From NCBI RefSeq assembly GCF_918797505.1, contig NC_092802.1, forward strand, positions 8,451,480-8,515,479: 64,000 nucleotides of DNA, written 5' to 3'. The DNA comes from Bemisia tabaci (taxonomy: Eukaryota; Arthropoda; Insecta; Hemiptera; Aleyrodidae). Shown here piece after piece: positions 9,799-21,748 of this stretch (its first letter is position 1; each line of letters begins with the position of its first letter). A model generated the notes under the pieces. That model made no database searches and was not told the DNA's origin. It worked only from the letters and a program-made list of their open reading frames with translations. Position numbers and translations under genes: made by a program.

Positions 9799-10990
9799 CA
9801 ATCCAATCTGGAATCATTTTAACTTGATTATGGAGTGAGTCATGTTCATTTGGAGATGAAGTAACTAGTTTTTGGGGCGTGGACCACTGAAAATTTCCTA
9901 AATATCTATTTTGATTGACAAAAAGTGTCCTCAATCAGGTAAGATTTTTGAACAGAAAAGAAGGGTGATCGTAACTCCCCTACATCCAAAGACAGTAATG
10001 TTATAATATTGAAAAAAAAAGTATAATATTGATACTTGAATTAAAAGGAAGGACAATAATCACTGCTGAAGCAATGGTTTTAATGATACCCTTTAAGATT
10101 TGACTAAACAAATGTAAGGGGGCATATCGACCCCGATTCAACAATCAAGCCCCTGTCCTCTTTTACTACGGTTGCACAAAGATAAATTAAGCTCAAATTT
10201 CGTCATGAACGATCATTTTCTAAACCGATGACTTTCATCAAACTATACGATATTGGTACTAATTTTAAAGAGATATTGAGGGATTTAAGCATAAGTTTGG
10301 CAGCAGTTCTAATCGAAGCAGGCAACCAAGGCATTGCAGCAAGACGCGCCATTGACGAAAGAAACAAGAAACTTGTTCTTTCTAATGAGCCTCAAAACCT
10401 CGGGAAATCTATGCTTTTCAAGATTCACGTTAAAATTCAGATAGCTCTATTTCACATAATGATGTCCAATTAATTATCTTTGATCTTGCGAACATTTTTC
10501 TTGAGCTTTAGAGGGCGGACTGTGCCCTGTTATAGAAGTTCCTGTCGCCGGTCTAACGACAACATTATCGTTTCGCATTCAGGATAAAGTTTTCAAGCAA
10601 ACTCTATATTTTCCGGGGAGAAAACTAAATTAGACTTGCTATGCGATGCATAACTTGTTTTATGTATTCATCATGATTTTTGTGTGATTTTACCCGCAGT
10701 TGGTCAAAATTTACTCGATTGTGCCTCTCTTTTGCAACGGATACATACAAATGCTGTTTTGACCGCGTTTTCTGGCGCTCTGCGACAGGTAACCGTCAGT
10801 GTGAATTTCCACAGATTTTCAAGCACTCTCTCAGTTCATTTAGAATCCCTTGCCACCACCCCATCTCCAGGTGCTCCCCCCGTCTCCTCACAGGGGACGC
10901 CGGTACCCAATCAAACATATTTTTGGCTGTCCCCCCTTCCGCATTTAGTTAACATCCAGACAAGGCGTCCGGTCATTTCGACATGAGATC
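9799..10990. other. Stretch with two unassigned open frames
   Basis: Open frames at 10228-10473 (81 residues) and 10684-10986 (100 residues, proline- and serine-rich C-terminal half) begin with ATG but match no family I recognise. The second overlaps another open plus-strand frame, which argues for chance. No repeat structure is visible. Confidence 0.25.
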
Positions 10991-11205
10991 CATGCGGAAA
11001 GAAATGGATTCCTCATTTAACAATTAAATTGTTAAAAGGTATGTCTGACATGTTTCAAATGTACATTTTACAGTAGTGGAAAGCTGCTTGAACCAGGGGG
11101 TGGTTAAATTAGCATTTTTGTGTGTGTAAAATCCAAATCGAAACATGTCGGACACTTTTTTTAAAATACAAAATTGCTGACTCAGCAATTCCATTTTTTT
11201 CCGTA
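10991..11205. mobile_element. GGAAAAAATGGATTGC-family MITE, copy 1
   Basis: The left side has GCGGAAAGAAATGGATT followed by AACAATTAAATTGTTAA. The right side has TGCTGACTCAGCAATTCC then TTTTTTTCCGTA. The inner GTCTGACATGTTTC mirrors GAAACATGTCGGACA. A second copy is at 36882-37089. Confidence 0.65.
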
Positions 11206-11225
11206 GGGGTCCGTAATGGACTGAT

Positions 11226-11405
11226 CGGACCGCGATAAACAAAAAGGAACCAAGCCACATCAGCTATTCCCAAATTTATATGGGGAATTTAATTTTTTAC
11301 ATGAAAACGATTATGCGGATTTTCTTATACATTTCAGTGAATTTTCTTCATAGTACGAAGCAAATCTCTTATAATTTTCAAAGGGATTCACAAAAACGTT
11401 CTTAA
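11226..11405 (+). mobile_element. Truncated TGGACCGCG-family MITE
   Basis: It begins CGGACCGCGATAAACAAAAA and continues with GGAACCAAGCCACATCAGC. It matches the left two-thirds of the copy at 55128-55382 up to the CACAAAAACGTTCTT block. The right TIR is missing. Confidence 0.6.
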
Positions 11406-11918
11406 TCCCTGAAAATTTGAAAGCCGGAGCGTGGATGTGCCAAAATCCCCCTGATATCTACTAACAATAAAATAATCTCTATGTTAAAACTCATGTCTAT
11501 GGATGGCTGTAGATTCCTAAGTTACTAAATTACCAGGGATAGAAGCCAAATAATCTGAAAAAAAACCACATAACCTTGTCCCTGAATCGCGCCCTTCGAG
11601 TCACAGTGATAAATGCGTCTAAGTGTCTCTCATAATTGGAATTTCTCGTGTTTAATTAGTCTTAATTGATTTATAACCTGTTAATGACTAAATTGTAATG
11701 AATTAACACAATTAACTCATACAGGATTGGTACATGAGACTATGTCATTTATTTTCGTTTGAACCACTGAGTTTGATATTAGGTATATCACCTTTGGGAT
11801 GGTAGGAGACTTTGGCTGCTGGGTGTCGCAGAGCGCCAAAGAGCGCTTTGAAAGCGGCTTATATGTATGTAAGTGACGCAGTCACTAAATTAGTCCATGA
11901 TAGAGTACGTCATATCAC
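11406..11918. other. Stretch with no identified feature
   Basis: AT-rich, with a run of TTAAT-type motifs around 11650-11720. No gene or element is assignable. Confidence 0.4.
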
Positions 11919-11922
11919 AGAT

Positions 11923-12044
11923 GAACTTATTTCTATCAAACGGAACCATGTGCATTACGACGTGAGCCCTTATGCACATATTCTCATGGGTCTCGCAGGG
12001 CTCATGTCTTGAGGCACATAGCTCCGTTTGACAGAAATACGTCC
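11923..12044. mobile_element. 122 bp GGACGTATTTCT-family MITE, copy 2
   Basis: The left end is GAACTTATTTCTATCAAACG and the right end is CAGAAATACGTCC. AGAT is duplicated at 11919-11922 and 12045-12048. The central TTACGACGTGAGCCC mirrors GGGCTCATGTCTTGA. Confidence 0.75.
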
Positions 12045-12447
12045 AGATGTTGAAATGACGTCGTTTCGCGGCGTGTAATCAGATCAATTTGATAAATGTC
12101 ACCAACTCCGAAACATTCAATTAACTTTCATGCGTCTCCTCTTTTCGGAAACCGAACTCTTTGCGCCCAATGAGGTGCGCTTCGCGAGTCGTGTCGTAAA
12201 CGAACGCGGGACAGAATAAATTTCGGCTCTCGCGAAAGCTCCTACGAGATATGTTACCGTCCTTTTTAATGAGGAAAGTTCAAATATGATGCATTCAGAG
12301 CGCTGGAATTGTCTCTGCGAAAGGGCAAAGTTCCAAACGAATGACACTTCACGGAAGAAACCGGACGCTGCTCGTGTTCTTATTCTACCCATTCCTGAAG
12401 TTCTTATTTCGTTACAAATTAGCAGCGAGTCTCAGAAACGAGTAGCA

Positions 12448-12547
12448 CTGCCGTGCTAGGAGAAAATGTCGTTTGGACATTTGAATGTTGCCAAATTCAC
12501 CCCGATAAAATTTTTATTTTTAAGGAAAGTTTGAAATACTTTTCTTG
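12448..12547 (+). mobile_element. Left end of a CTGCCGTG-family MITE
   Basis: CTGCCGTGCTAGGAGAAAAT is followed by GTTGCCAAATTCACC, matching the left end of the 253 bp family. It runs into the 506 bp palindrome at 12549. A possible matching right end (CTTCAGCATGTCACAGCAG) lies far away at 13942-13960. Confidence 0.45.
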
Positions 12548-12548
12548 A

Positions 12549-13054
12549 AATGGAGATGTTGCATGTGTGAGAAATTTGCGATTTGACTGTTGATTCTCAT
12601 GTAAAAGTTCGCGAGAAACACGATGGTGCCACTGGTTTTTCTCTGAAATCAACTCCCAAGCTCAAAAAAAGCTCTCAAGTTGAGGCCAAAATGGAGGGGA
12701 TATCCCACGCTATCCTGAGAGTCCACCTCTACATCAAGACAAACTCTCCATGCAAAGATAGGGAGCAAATACATTGGCACGGTTGCCGTGTTTTCAGTTT
12801 TGGAGTCCTCAAATAAAGTGGCACCCTGTCAATATATTTGCTCCCTATCTTTGCATGGAGAGTTGTTTGATGTAGAGGTGGACTCTCAGGATAGCGTGGG
12901 ATTTCCCCTCCATTTTGGCCTCAACTTGAGAGATTTTTTTGAGCTTGGGAGTGGATTTCAGAGAAAACCAGTGGCACCATCGTGTTTCTCGCGAACTTTT
13001 ACATAAGAATCAACATTCAAATCGCAAATTCCTCACACATGCAACATCGCCATT
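12549..13054. mobile_element. ~508 bp palindromic MITE (AATGGAGATGTTGC), copy a
   Basis: Arms of about 225 bp begin AATGGAGATGTTGCATGTG and end GCAACATCGCCATT. Both hold AACACGATGGTGCCACTGG, GGATATCCCACGCTATCC and CTCTACATCAAGACAAACTC blocks. The short central spacer contains TTTTCAGTTTTGGAGTCC. The same 506-510 bp design recurs at 17011, 26630, 28630, 31385 and 58395, with degraded copies at 49120 and 54408. No protein is encoded. Confidence 0.85.
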
Positions 13055-13154
13055 ACTTTGATCTTTATCATAGAGCTCACTGTAGAATTGCTAAATACTG
13101 GATTGCCGGTGACGTCACTTTTCGGGACTATTTTTTTCCAGTTCTTCTAAGACC

Positions 13155-13475
13155 AGTGTGTAGAGCACAGCGGATTGCGTCAATCAGAGAAGTTGGACAT
13201 GAAATTTTTAAGTAAAACTGCAAATTTTGATGTTTATTTCGTCACAAATTGAATTTCAATAGGTGCGTTTCTGAAAGGTAATTTCTCGTAAAAACCAATG
13301 AAATCCTTAAAATGTTGTGCTCCATATTTTCAAAAATACATGCTTTCAAAGTTTCCAGATTTTGTCAGACTTCTCCTATTGATCAATTTTTTTTAAAAAA
13401 GGACTTTTCGAAAAGTACCAGACTAGCTCAAAGGTTAAATTTTATATTTTTTCTCCTATTGACTTGATCCACTTT
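13155..13475 (-). repeat. Single unit of the TIR-sharing array family
   Basis: It runs from GAGCACAGCGGATTGCGTC through GTTGGACATGAAATTTTTAA and TTCGTCACA to CTATTGACTTGATCCACTTTGC. It is one unit in the reverse orientation, with about 55 bp of extra A/T-rich sequence near its right end. Confidence 0.6.
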
Positions 13476-14850
13476 GCGATGGTTGGCAATGCATTATACG
13501 CGGGGTCTTACAGCTCCAGGCTTCCCTCGGAATAGTTGGGTTTGAACTTTATTAACATAAAACCTTGGAGTTCCTGAATTTTTCTAATTTATTGTGAGTT
13601 TGATTAACATTGTATGCCAAAATTTGCTCTAATTCGATCGATTTTAATTAATAAATCCCGGGAACTACTGGCAGCCCGCGATTCTTCCATAAGTCGCCGA
13701 GTTAAAAAATTCCGTTTGAATCACATTTGGATCGAACTCTCTGCAAACAAGAAGCTAAAAATGCACCGTTCAAGGATTCACTTCAGCAGCGTTCGAGTGC
13801 ATAGCGACTTTAAAAGACTCCATGGATACTATAGATTAAACTGCAAACACGATCCTCGGAAAAATTAGTAACTAAATATTTGAAAGTTTACATTTTGGGA
13901 GAATACTTCTGGCAACGCCTGATGGCTTATACTGTGTTCCTCTTCAGCATGTCACAGCAGCTAACTGATTCCATGTAAGGGACGTATGAAATGAGGATTC
14001 GTAAGTCCATCGCTGTTTTGTAAACTTTAAAAGTTACGCAGGTGGTTTAAGTAGCCATTCGGGATTTTCTTCATTCTCATCGGTTTTCGTCATAATGTTT
14101 CCTCTGATGTTCCTTAATGTCGTTGTTTGGGTAAAAGAAAGAATTTCATCGGCATACGTTTTTATAAAATAGCTTCTCCTTAGGGCTGCAGTCCAACCCC
14201 AAGTATGACACACCTTGTATGAGTATCAGTTGGTGGTTTCAAAAAAGATTAGTCGTTTGCTTTTGTATTGAAACGTCGAAAATATAAATCTGACAGCAGC
14301 TGAAACTGGTTAGTACTTTCCGCTGAGCGCTCGTCAAGTTTCGAGTTTTATGTCATTAATTGAATTTTCTCCGTCTTCCAGCGACTTTTTACCTCTTAAC
14401 ATACACCTACCAATACCGCAACATAATATATTTCTGTATTAAAAATGTTTCCTGTCTAAATTCCACTCGCTACCTACTAAAAATATTAATCGAAGAAAAG
14501 TTTCGTTTTTACATCAGAAAGGACTACTAATTTATTTTAATAGGGTATCGAGAATGAGGGAGTGAATGGGTGAGTTTCTTCATGATTCTGAGAAAAACGC
14601 GTTGAAAGTTAAAAACTACACCGGTCATAAATAATTTAATAAAATTTCAATAATATGGGGCAAAGATGAACTAACCGATTCATTTTCTTCCACAAAGGCC
14701 AGAGATGAATTTAACTTTGGCTAATGAGTCAACTTTTCAAATAATGCTACTTAGTTTGTTCACCTGTACATCCATTAGTCGTAGTAGCGCAAGGATACCG
14801 TCGTTCAAGGAAATTAAAGTTTTGCGTATGAAATGAAAGTATCATGAGAT
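13476..14850. other. Stretch with no identified feature
   Basis: Mostly unique-looking AT-rich DNA. An 84-codon frame at 13614-13868 is unassigned and has no supporting splice or start context. Confidence 0.4.
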
Positions 14851-14858
14851 CCTCAATT

Positions 14859-15023
14859 CAGTGGCGTGGCGTGCTTTGCGATAAATTGATTGATATGTCA
14901 TTCAAACCTTTGGAAAAGGATCGATAAACAGGGTGTTCGCAGCGAACACCTTAATAATCGATTCTTTACCATAGGTTTAAATGGCATAACAATCGATACA
15001 TCGCAATTCACGCCACGCCACTG
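14859..15023. mobile_element. hAT-like MITE, copy 2 (165 bp)
   Basis: Ends are CAGTGGCGTGGCGTG and CACGCCACGCCACTG. The 8 bp flanks CCTCAATT (14851-14858) and CCTCAATC (15024-15031) differ at one base. It shares the interior GGTGTTCGCAGCGAACACC with copy 1. Confidence 0.9.
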
Positions 15024-15031
15024 CCTCAATC

Positions 15032-15774
15032 GGACGCCAGGTATTTAAATGAGAATGACTAATATTTCACCCTTTTATATAATGTCTTCTAAATTCGTCA
15101 TCCACATATCCTTCAATCGTACTATTACAATGAGAAGATTGCCAAGAGCAATTCACTTTTCCGTAAATAATAATAAAAATCATGAAAGTAAACTTATACT
15201 CAATGTTTTTTGAAAGTCTGAGGAAGTCTGAAAGTGTTATATGCATTAAAAATAATAAAAATTGATGATATTATTTGATCTTACACTGATTTTTTTGCTA
15301 TGCACATAATATTTTTAAGCGCCTCTTTGAGGCGCATTTTTCCTGAACCCGTCACGTTCAAGGACCTTACCTCCCCCTGATTTTACAGAAAATAATCTGG
15401 ACTTTACTTTCTCCTCTCTTCCTAAGATTCAGCACGGCAAGCTTGGATCTACCCAGAGACAAGAGATCCTCCACTCGTATCTCGGCTGTGGTGAAAGCTT
15501 TTTCTTTCGGGACTTAAAACTGTTGACTTACCCTACGTGGCTAATGTTAAATAACGTGTTGGGAGTTTCGTTTTGCAAACAAGCCGAATTTTGGGAAACT
15601 TGTTTGGCTCAAGACGTCACCCGAAGCTCATCGTCCACCATGTATGTATGTCAACAGCCGAAAGAAGAATGATGACTGTTGCTCCCTTATAACTGTCCAT
15701 AAGGAAGTGTTGAATCCCCGAAAGTAAAAGCTTCCACCTGTCATCAAGAGTCCAGTGGAGGGTTTCTTGTCGCT
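15032..15774. other. Stretch with no identified feature
   Basis: Contains a small inverted motif, AAGCGCCTCTTTGAGGCGC, near 15318. No gene or larger element is seen. Confidence 0.4.
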
Positions 15775-15886
15775 GGATCCACCCGGAAGTCTCACCTTAT
15801 AGGCTTCTCGTGGACACCTGTAGCAAAGTTTTGCGATTCTTTTCAGAAAATTCAGAAAATTGGGTCCAGTCGCAACCCTATAGCAG
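15775..15886 (+). repeat. Left long direct repeat bracketing the 15.9 kb palindrome
   Basis: GGATCCACCCGGAAGTCTCA through GGGTCCAGTCGCAACCC and TAGCAG is repeated to the right of the palindrome at 16324-16625. The right copy carries a later 165 bp hAT-like insertion. The palindrome abuts both copies. Confidence 0.7.
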
Positions 15887-16323
15887 CTAGAGTACCTTTA
15901 TAGACAAAGTATGGCCATTCGTATATTTTTACTACAGGAAAACTGTGCCGCTTTTTGATTGGTCAACGAGTTTTTAGGCTTCATGATGCTCTTACGGCCG
16001 TAAATAAACAAACGAGATGGCGGCTCACCGTGACATTGATAGGAAGCTAAAATTTGACAAAAATTTAAATTACACGGCAGTAACAATTTAAATTAGCATA
16101 TCTACGAATAACACATAAAAAACACATGAAAACACTGTTAATCGCCTTTTGTCTTTATCGCAGGAGGATGTAAGATGCGCATAACTTCAAACTTGCTTGC
16201 TGATAACAGCCATCTTGTTTTTTTTTATTTACGGCCGTCAGAACATCGTGTCAACCTATTTTCTGGCGGCCAATTAAAAACCGGCACAGAAATGGCCATA
16301 CTCTGTCTATAAAGGTACTCTAG
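15887..16323. mobile_element. ~437 bp palindromic MITE (CTAGAGTACC ends)
   Basis: The left end is CTAGAGTACCTTTATAGAC and the right end is GTCTATAAAGGTACTCTAG. Subterminal AAGTATGGCCATT mirrors AATGGCCATACTC. Inner blocks GATGCTCTTACGGCCGTAAA and TTTACGGCCGTCAGAACATC also mirror. A second copy without the outermost bases lies at 40019-40430. Confidence 0.75.
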
Positions 16324-16625
16324 ATCCACCCGAAACGCTCACCTTACAGTAGAACGGCTTCTGGTGGACACCTGTAGCAAAGTTTTGCGCTTCTTTTCCA
16401 GTGGCGTGGCGTGCTTTGCGATACATCGATTGTAATGCCATTTAAACCTATGGAAAATTATCGATAAACAGGGTGTTCGCAGCGGACACCTTAATAATCG
16501 ATCCTTTTCCATACGTTTAAATGGCATAAAATTCGATACATCGCAATTCACGCCACGCCACTGTTCTCTTCAGAAAGTCAGAGAATATATAGAATATTGA
16601 GTCCAGTCGCAACCCTGTAGCGGCC
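16324..16625 (+). repeat. Right long direct repeat (split by a hAT-like MITE)
   Basis: It repeats 15775-15886, from GATCCACCCGAAACGCTCAC through GTGGACACCTGTAGCAAAG to CCAGTCGCAACCCTGTAG. The 165 bp MITE at 16399-16563 interrupts it. Because only this copy carries that MITE, the duplication came first. Confidence 0.65.
16399..16563. mobile_element. hAT-like MITE, copy 3 (165 bp)
   Basis: Ends are CAGTGGCGTGGCGTG and CACGCCACGCCACTG. The 8 bp flanks TTCTTTTC (16391-16398) and TTCTCTTC (16564-16571) differ at one base. Confidence 0.9.
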
Positions 16626-16925
16626 ACGGTCGCTAACAACGTAATCAAAATGTAAATGGGAGAATAGTTAGGTTTTTCACGTCAGAGCGCGCCCTCTAAT
16701 TCATTTTAACAATCGCAGGACGGGAATGGGCGGGCTCCGGGAGAGATAATCTCGGGAATTATGAAGCACGACTCCGGCGAAAAAGTTGTCGAGCATCTTG
16801 ACGTTTTGTCAAGAGATTATATCGGAGCCGCGCAGAAAGAGGAAAGTTGTTGATCGCGAAATATGAAGATTCCGGGAACTTTTTCAGCGCCAGCGGCGGA
16901 CCGGTCGGTGCGCCGGCGCCGAAGC
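16626..16925. other. GC-rich stretch, unassigned
   Basis: Contains GGGAGAGATAATCTCGGG and a GC-rich GCGCCGGCGCCGAAGCCG block leading into the array. No gene is recognised. Confidence 0.35.
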
Positions 16926-19560
16926 CGGAGACAGCGGCGCACAGTGGATCGAGTCACCAGGAGAAGTTGGACAACATTTGGAAATTTCAAACGCTTATAA
17001 CTCCGTTTAGGGAGATGTTGCATGTGTGAGGGATTTGCGATTTGACAATCGATTCCTATATAAAAGTTCGCGAGAAACACGATGGTGCCACTGGTTTTCT
17101 CTGAAGTCAACTCCCAAGCTTAAAACAAAGCTCTCAACTTGAGGCCAAAATGAAGGGGATATCCCACGCTATCCTGAGAGTCCACCTCTACATCAAGACA
17201 AACTCTCCATGCGAAGATAGGGAGCAAATACATTAGCAGGGCTGCCTGTTTTCAATTTTAGAGTCTCCAAATAGGTGAAACACGCTCCTGCTAATGTATA
17301 TGCTGCCGTATCTTTGCATGAAGAGTTTGTCTTGATGTAGAGGTGGACTCTCAGGATAGCGTGGGATATCTCCTCCATTTAGGCCTCAACTTGAGAGCTT
17401 TTTTTGAGCTCGGGAGTTGATTGCAGAAAAAACCAGTGGCACCATCGTGTTTCTCGCGAAATTTTACATCAGAATCAACAGTCAAATCGCAAATTCCTCA
17501 CACATGCAGCATCTCCATTACAAAACTTTTAAGTTCTGAAGGTGGTTTCATTTGGTTACTTGTCAAATTTTCCTCTGAAGGCACCCCTTGAAATTACATC
17601 AAAATTTGCAGTTTCAGTAAAAAATGTCATGTCCGACCTCTCTGATTGACTCGATCCACCATGCGGCACCGGCGATGGAGCCAGCGACGCGCCGCGGCGC
17701 ACAGTGGAACGTGTTAATAGAAGAGTTCGGGCAGGCAAAATTTGGAAACTTTAAACGCTTTTAACTCCATTTGTGCAAAATTTTGAGATTCTGAGAGTGG
17801 TTTAAGTGGTTTTTTCGTGAAATTTTCTCCCAGCATCACTTTTCGGAATTTAAAATATGACGAAATAAACATCAAAATTCGCAGCCTTAGTCAAAAATTT
17901 CATATTCGACCTCTCTGATTGACTCGATCCACTATGCGGCATCGGCTATGGAGCCAGCGACGCGCCGCGGCGCATAGTGGAACGAGTTAGTAGAAGAGGG
18001 CGGGCAAAATTTGGAAACTTTAAGCGTTTATAACTCCATTTTTACAAAATTTTGAGATTCTGAAAGTGGTTTAAGTGGTTTTTTCGTAAAATTTTCTCCC
18101 AGCAACATTTTTCGGAATTTAATATATGACGAAATAAACATCAAAATTTTCAGCCTTAGTCAAAAATGTCTTATTCGACCTCTCTGATTGATTCGATCCA
18201 CTATGCGGCATCGGCTATGGAGCCAGCGACGCGCCGCGGCGCACAGTGGAACGAGTTAATAGAAGAGGGCGGGCAAAATTTGGAAACTTTAAACGCTTAT
18301 AACTCCATTTCTACAAAATTTTGAGATTCTGAGAGTGATTTAAGTGGTTTTTTCGTGAAATTTTCTCCCAGCACACTTTTTGGAATTTAAAATATGACGA
18401 AATAAACATCAAAATTACCAGCCTTAGTCAAAAATTTCATATTCGACCTCTCTGATTGACTCGATCCACTATGCGGCACCGGCTATGGAGCCAGCGACGC
18501 GCCGCGGCGCATAGTGGAACGTGTTAATAGAAGAGTCGGGCAGGCAAAATTTGGAAACTTTAAACGCTTTTAACTCCATTTGTGCAAAATTTTGAGATTC
18601 TGAGAGTGATTTAAGTGGTTTTTTCGTAAAATTTTCTCCCAGCAACATTTTCGGAATTTAAAATATGACGAAATAAACATCAAAATTTTCAGCCTTAGTC
18701 AAAAATGTCTTATTCGACCTCTCTGATTGATTCGATCCACTATGCGGCATCGGCTATGGAGCCAGCGACGCGCCGCGGCGCACAATGGAACGAGTTAATA
18801 GAGGAGGTCGGGCAAAATTTGGAAACTTTAAACGCTTATAACTCCATTTTTACAAAATTTTGAGATTCTGAAAGTGGTTTAAGTGGTTTTTTTCGTGAAA
18901 TTTTCTCCCAGCATCACTTTTCGGAATTTAAAATATGACGAAATAAACATCAAAATTTCCAGCCTTAGTCAAAAATGTCATATTCGACCTCTCTGATTGA
19001 CTCGATCCACTATGCGGCATCGGCTATGGAGCCAGCGACGCGCCGCGGCGCATAGTGGAACGAGTTAGTAGAAGAGGGCGGGCAAAATTTGGAACTTTAA
19101 ACGCTTTATAACTCCATTTTTACAAAATTTTGAGATTCTGAAAGTGATTTAAGTGGTTTTTTTCGTAAAATTTTCTCCCAGCAACATTTTCGGAATTTAA
19201 AATATGACGAAATAAACATCAAAATTTTCAGCCTTAGTCAAAAATGTCTTATTCGACCTCTCTGATTGATTCGATCCACTATGCGGCATCGGCTATGGAG
19301 CCAGCGACGCGCCGCGGCGCATAGTGGAACGAGTTAGTAGAAGAGGGCGGGCAAAATTTGGAAACTTTAAAGCGTTTATAACTCCATTTTTACAAAATTT
19401 TGAGATTCTGAAAGTGGTTTAAGTGGTTTTTTCGTAAAATTTTCTCCCAGCAACATTTTTCGGAATTTAAAATATGACGAAATAAACATCAAAATTTTCA
19501 GCCTTAGTCGAAAATGTCTTATTCGACCTCTGTAATTGACTCGATCCACTGTGCGGCGCG
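16926..19560 (+). repeat. Head-to-tail array of ~270 bp TIR-sharing units
   Basis: The TCGATCCAC motif recurs at 17651, 17924, 18193, 18461, 18732, 19002, 19271 and 19541, with spacings of 273, 269, 268, 271, 270, 269 and 270 bp. Each unit starts GCGCATAGTGGAACGAG and ends TGACTCGATCCACTATGCG, which are inverted copies of each other. A ~36 bp GC-rich spacer (GGCTATGGAGCCAGCGACGC) joins successive units. All units face the same way. A first unit at 16935 is split by the palindrome at 17011-17519. Confidence 0.9.
17011..17519. mobile_element. ~508 bp palindromic MITE, copy b, inserted in the array
   Basis: It interrupts an array unit between AACTCCGTTTA and TTACAAAACTTTT. The left end is GGAGATGTTGCATGTGTG and the right end is CACATGCAGCATCTCCATT. 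It holds the same internal blocks as copy a. Confidence 0.85.
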
Positions 19561-19974
19561 TCCCAAAGTCAAGCTGGGCCGCGGCGCAGCGTCTCGATAA
19601 AAAAGTTGATAATACGTTGTAAACGCCAACTTGGCCGGAGATAAGAAAGTTTAATTTCGCTTTGCGGGAATGAGGGAATGGATGTCGGACCGGGAAGTTT
19701 CGAAGAAAGAATTAGTTCTGTTTTCCCAACTCGCTTTGACTAACAAATTATTTTCATAAAATTATTATTAACGAGAGAGGAGATGAAGTTTCCGCGGATG
19801 TTTCGACTGCGGTGCCTAATTTGCGCGGAAAATTTGGCCTGTCGCTTGTTAATTCTCTGTGACATGTTGGTTTTAATCACTCGTAACGAACCGCAAACTT
19901 TCGTATATTGTGAATAGTTAGATAATAACACCAAAAGGCAATTTTGAGATTGATTCATCTTAGAGTTTAATAAA
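19561..19974. other. Stretch with no identified feature
   Basis: Unique-looking DNA after the array. It begins with GC-rich CTGGGCCGCGGCGCAGCG, a decayed array edge. No convincing gene is present. Confidence 0.4.
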
Positions 19975-20035
19975 TGGACTGCGTTAAGCAGAAAGGAACC
20001 AAGCCACAGTAGCTTTTGCCAAATTGAATTGGGTC
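19975..20035 (+). mobile_element. TGGACCGCG-family MITE end fragment
   Basis: TGGACTGCGTTAAGCAGAAA followed by GGAACCAAGCCACAGTAGC matches the left ~60 bp of the family. Confidence 0.6.
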
Positions 20036-20214
20036 ATGTGCAAATTATGCAAATAGGTTAATGGGTCTGTTGTACGCAAAATACAAACCGAATAACAGAC
20101 TTATTGTGAGGGTAAACTTGCAAGAAAAACACGTTGAAAATATTAGAAGAAGAATTCCAAAAGTTGATTTATTTGTCCAATATTCATGATGGCATCGCCT
20201 CTCGAAAAACCAAG

Positions 20215-20473
20215 TGGATTTCATTTTGCAAAAAGGAACCAGGAGAATTACGATATTGCTAAGATTGTGCAGCTCCTTTTGTCTTGGAAGGAATATCTGA
20301 TTATCTCTAAAAAGTTTCTATTGAACTCGCTAAAAACTGAAAATTTAGGACAAAAATTAACATGTAAATTTCATATTTTTTCAGGGTATAAATCGTTCTT
20401 TTGCAATGGGTGAAGTTGTACAATCTTAACAACATTACAATGCTCCTGGTTCCTTTTTGCAAAATGCAATCCA
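20215..20473. mobile_element. ~259 bp MITE (GCAAAAAGGAACCAG family), copy 1
   Basis: The left end is TGGATTTCATTTTGCAAAAA then GGAACCAGGAG. The right end is CTCCTGGTTCCTTTTTGCAA then AATGCAATCCA. AG flanks both sides. Copies are at 54105-54368 and 58923-59179. Confidence 0.75.
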
Positions 20474-21013
20474 AGTGATAATGGTCCTATCTTTTTCCAG
20501 ACAATTTTCTTATCGAATGAAAACAACCACTCGTTTGATTCTACACTGATAAAAATATTTGTGCTCTTCTGTCACTTTTGGTTAGTATAGGAAGTGAGAC
20601 ACAAACCAACACTTTTGTGTTGATTTTGGTACAGTTTGCGGTGAGTTTCGCCCAGAACTCAATGGAGAAACTGGGAAAATGCATTACTCCAATTGCGATG
20701 TTGGTCGTCACCACTCGGTTTATATTGAATTTCCTCAATAAATTAACCGGCATTTTCTTTTGAAATCGTCAACCAAAGGCTAAAGCTATTTTGCGTTTAA
20801 CTTCTCTTATTATTCAAACGTTCGTTTTGAAATTTCTCTCCGCGTATCGGGTCGATATAAATTTAATCCCGTGGGAAGTTTAGTCCCGCTCTTTTGGCCT
20901 GTATTGATGACGAGAATATGGTCTCAGAGGCATTTTCTCTTTGATAAGGTTAATCCACTTAATAAATGCTCAAAACGGAGTGACGTAACCACACGAAGCG
21001 CTCAGCTCTAATT
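20474..21013. other. Stretch with no identified feature
   Basis: Overlapping short open frames exist on both strands at 20541-20763, but no repeat or gene is recognised. Confidence 0.35.
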
Positions 21014-21152
21014 TGAACTGCATTTTGCAATTTGGAACTATAAATTCTGCCTCGTCTGAAAAAACACGTATGTGCATAGAGAAACTAATGGCACATACGT
21101 TGTTTTTCAACCGGGCCAGAGTTTATAGTTCCGAAATGCAAAATGCAGTCCA
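21014..21152. mobile_element. 139 bp MITE, copy 3
   Basis: The left end is TGAACTGCATTTTGCAATTT and the right end is AAATGCAAAATGCAGTCCA, with TT on both sides. The interior CACATACGTTGTTTTT matches copies 1 and 4. Confidence 0.75.
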
Positions 21153-21362
21153 TTTAGTAGTCCATCGTTCAAATCCGACAAAAATGCAAGCAGACAAAAG
21201 GCGCGTAACCAGAGAAGCTTACATACTTTTCTAGCTCATTCAAGTATAGACTCATATCGGTGATTCATCAGCTCGAAGAGGGAACCCGTGAATCCTTTCG
21301 AAAGGAAGAATCGTTTGCTGGCTTCACTTTTTCAGGACTGGGGTGAAAATAGGTCCAATATA

Positions 21363-21501
21363 TGGACTGCATTCTGCAATTTGGAACTGTAAATTATGGC
21401 TCATTTGAAAAAACTTTTATGTGCATAGGGAAACTAATGGCACATACGTTGTTTTTAAAGCAGGCCAGAATTTATAGTTCCAAATTGCAAAATGCAGTCC
21501 A
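21363..21501. mobile_element. 139 bp MITE, copy 4
   Basis: The left end is TGGACTGCATTCTGCAATTT and the right end is AAATTGCAAAATGCAGTCCA. TA flanks both sides, consistent with a TA target duplication. It lies about 210 bp from copy 3. Confidence 0.8.
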
Positions 21502-21744
21502 TATGGCCTTACAAGGAAATCGATAGTGTTCTCGAGCCCCTGGCTGACAAGAGAGCTGCAAAAATCTTTCCATTTCAGTGTCATTCTGACAGCGCAAAGA
21601 TATGACATGGCACGCATATTATTTCCTGCCAATTTCACCGATAAGAACCGTGTAAGTGCATCATAGAATTACAAGAATCTTTAAACTGATGCATATTCAA
21701 AAGTTTACGCGAAAGAAGGAATGGTTGAAATCCTCAATATTTTT

Positions 21745-21748
<4 letters not shown>

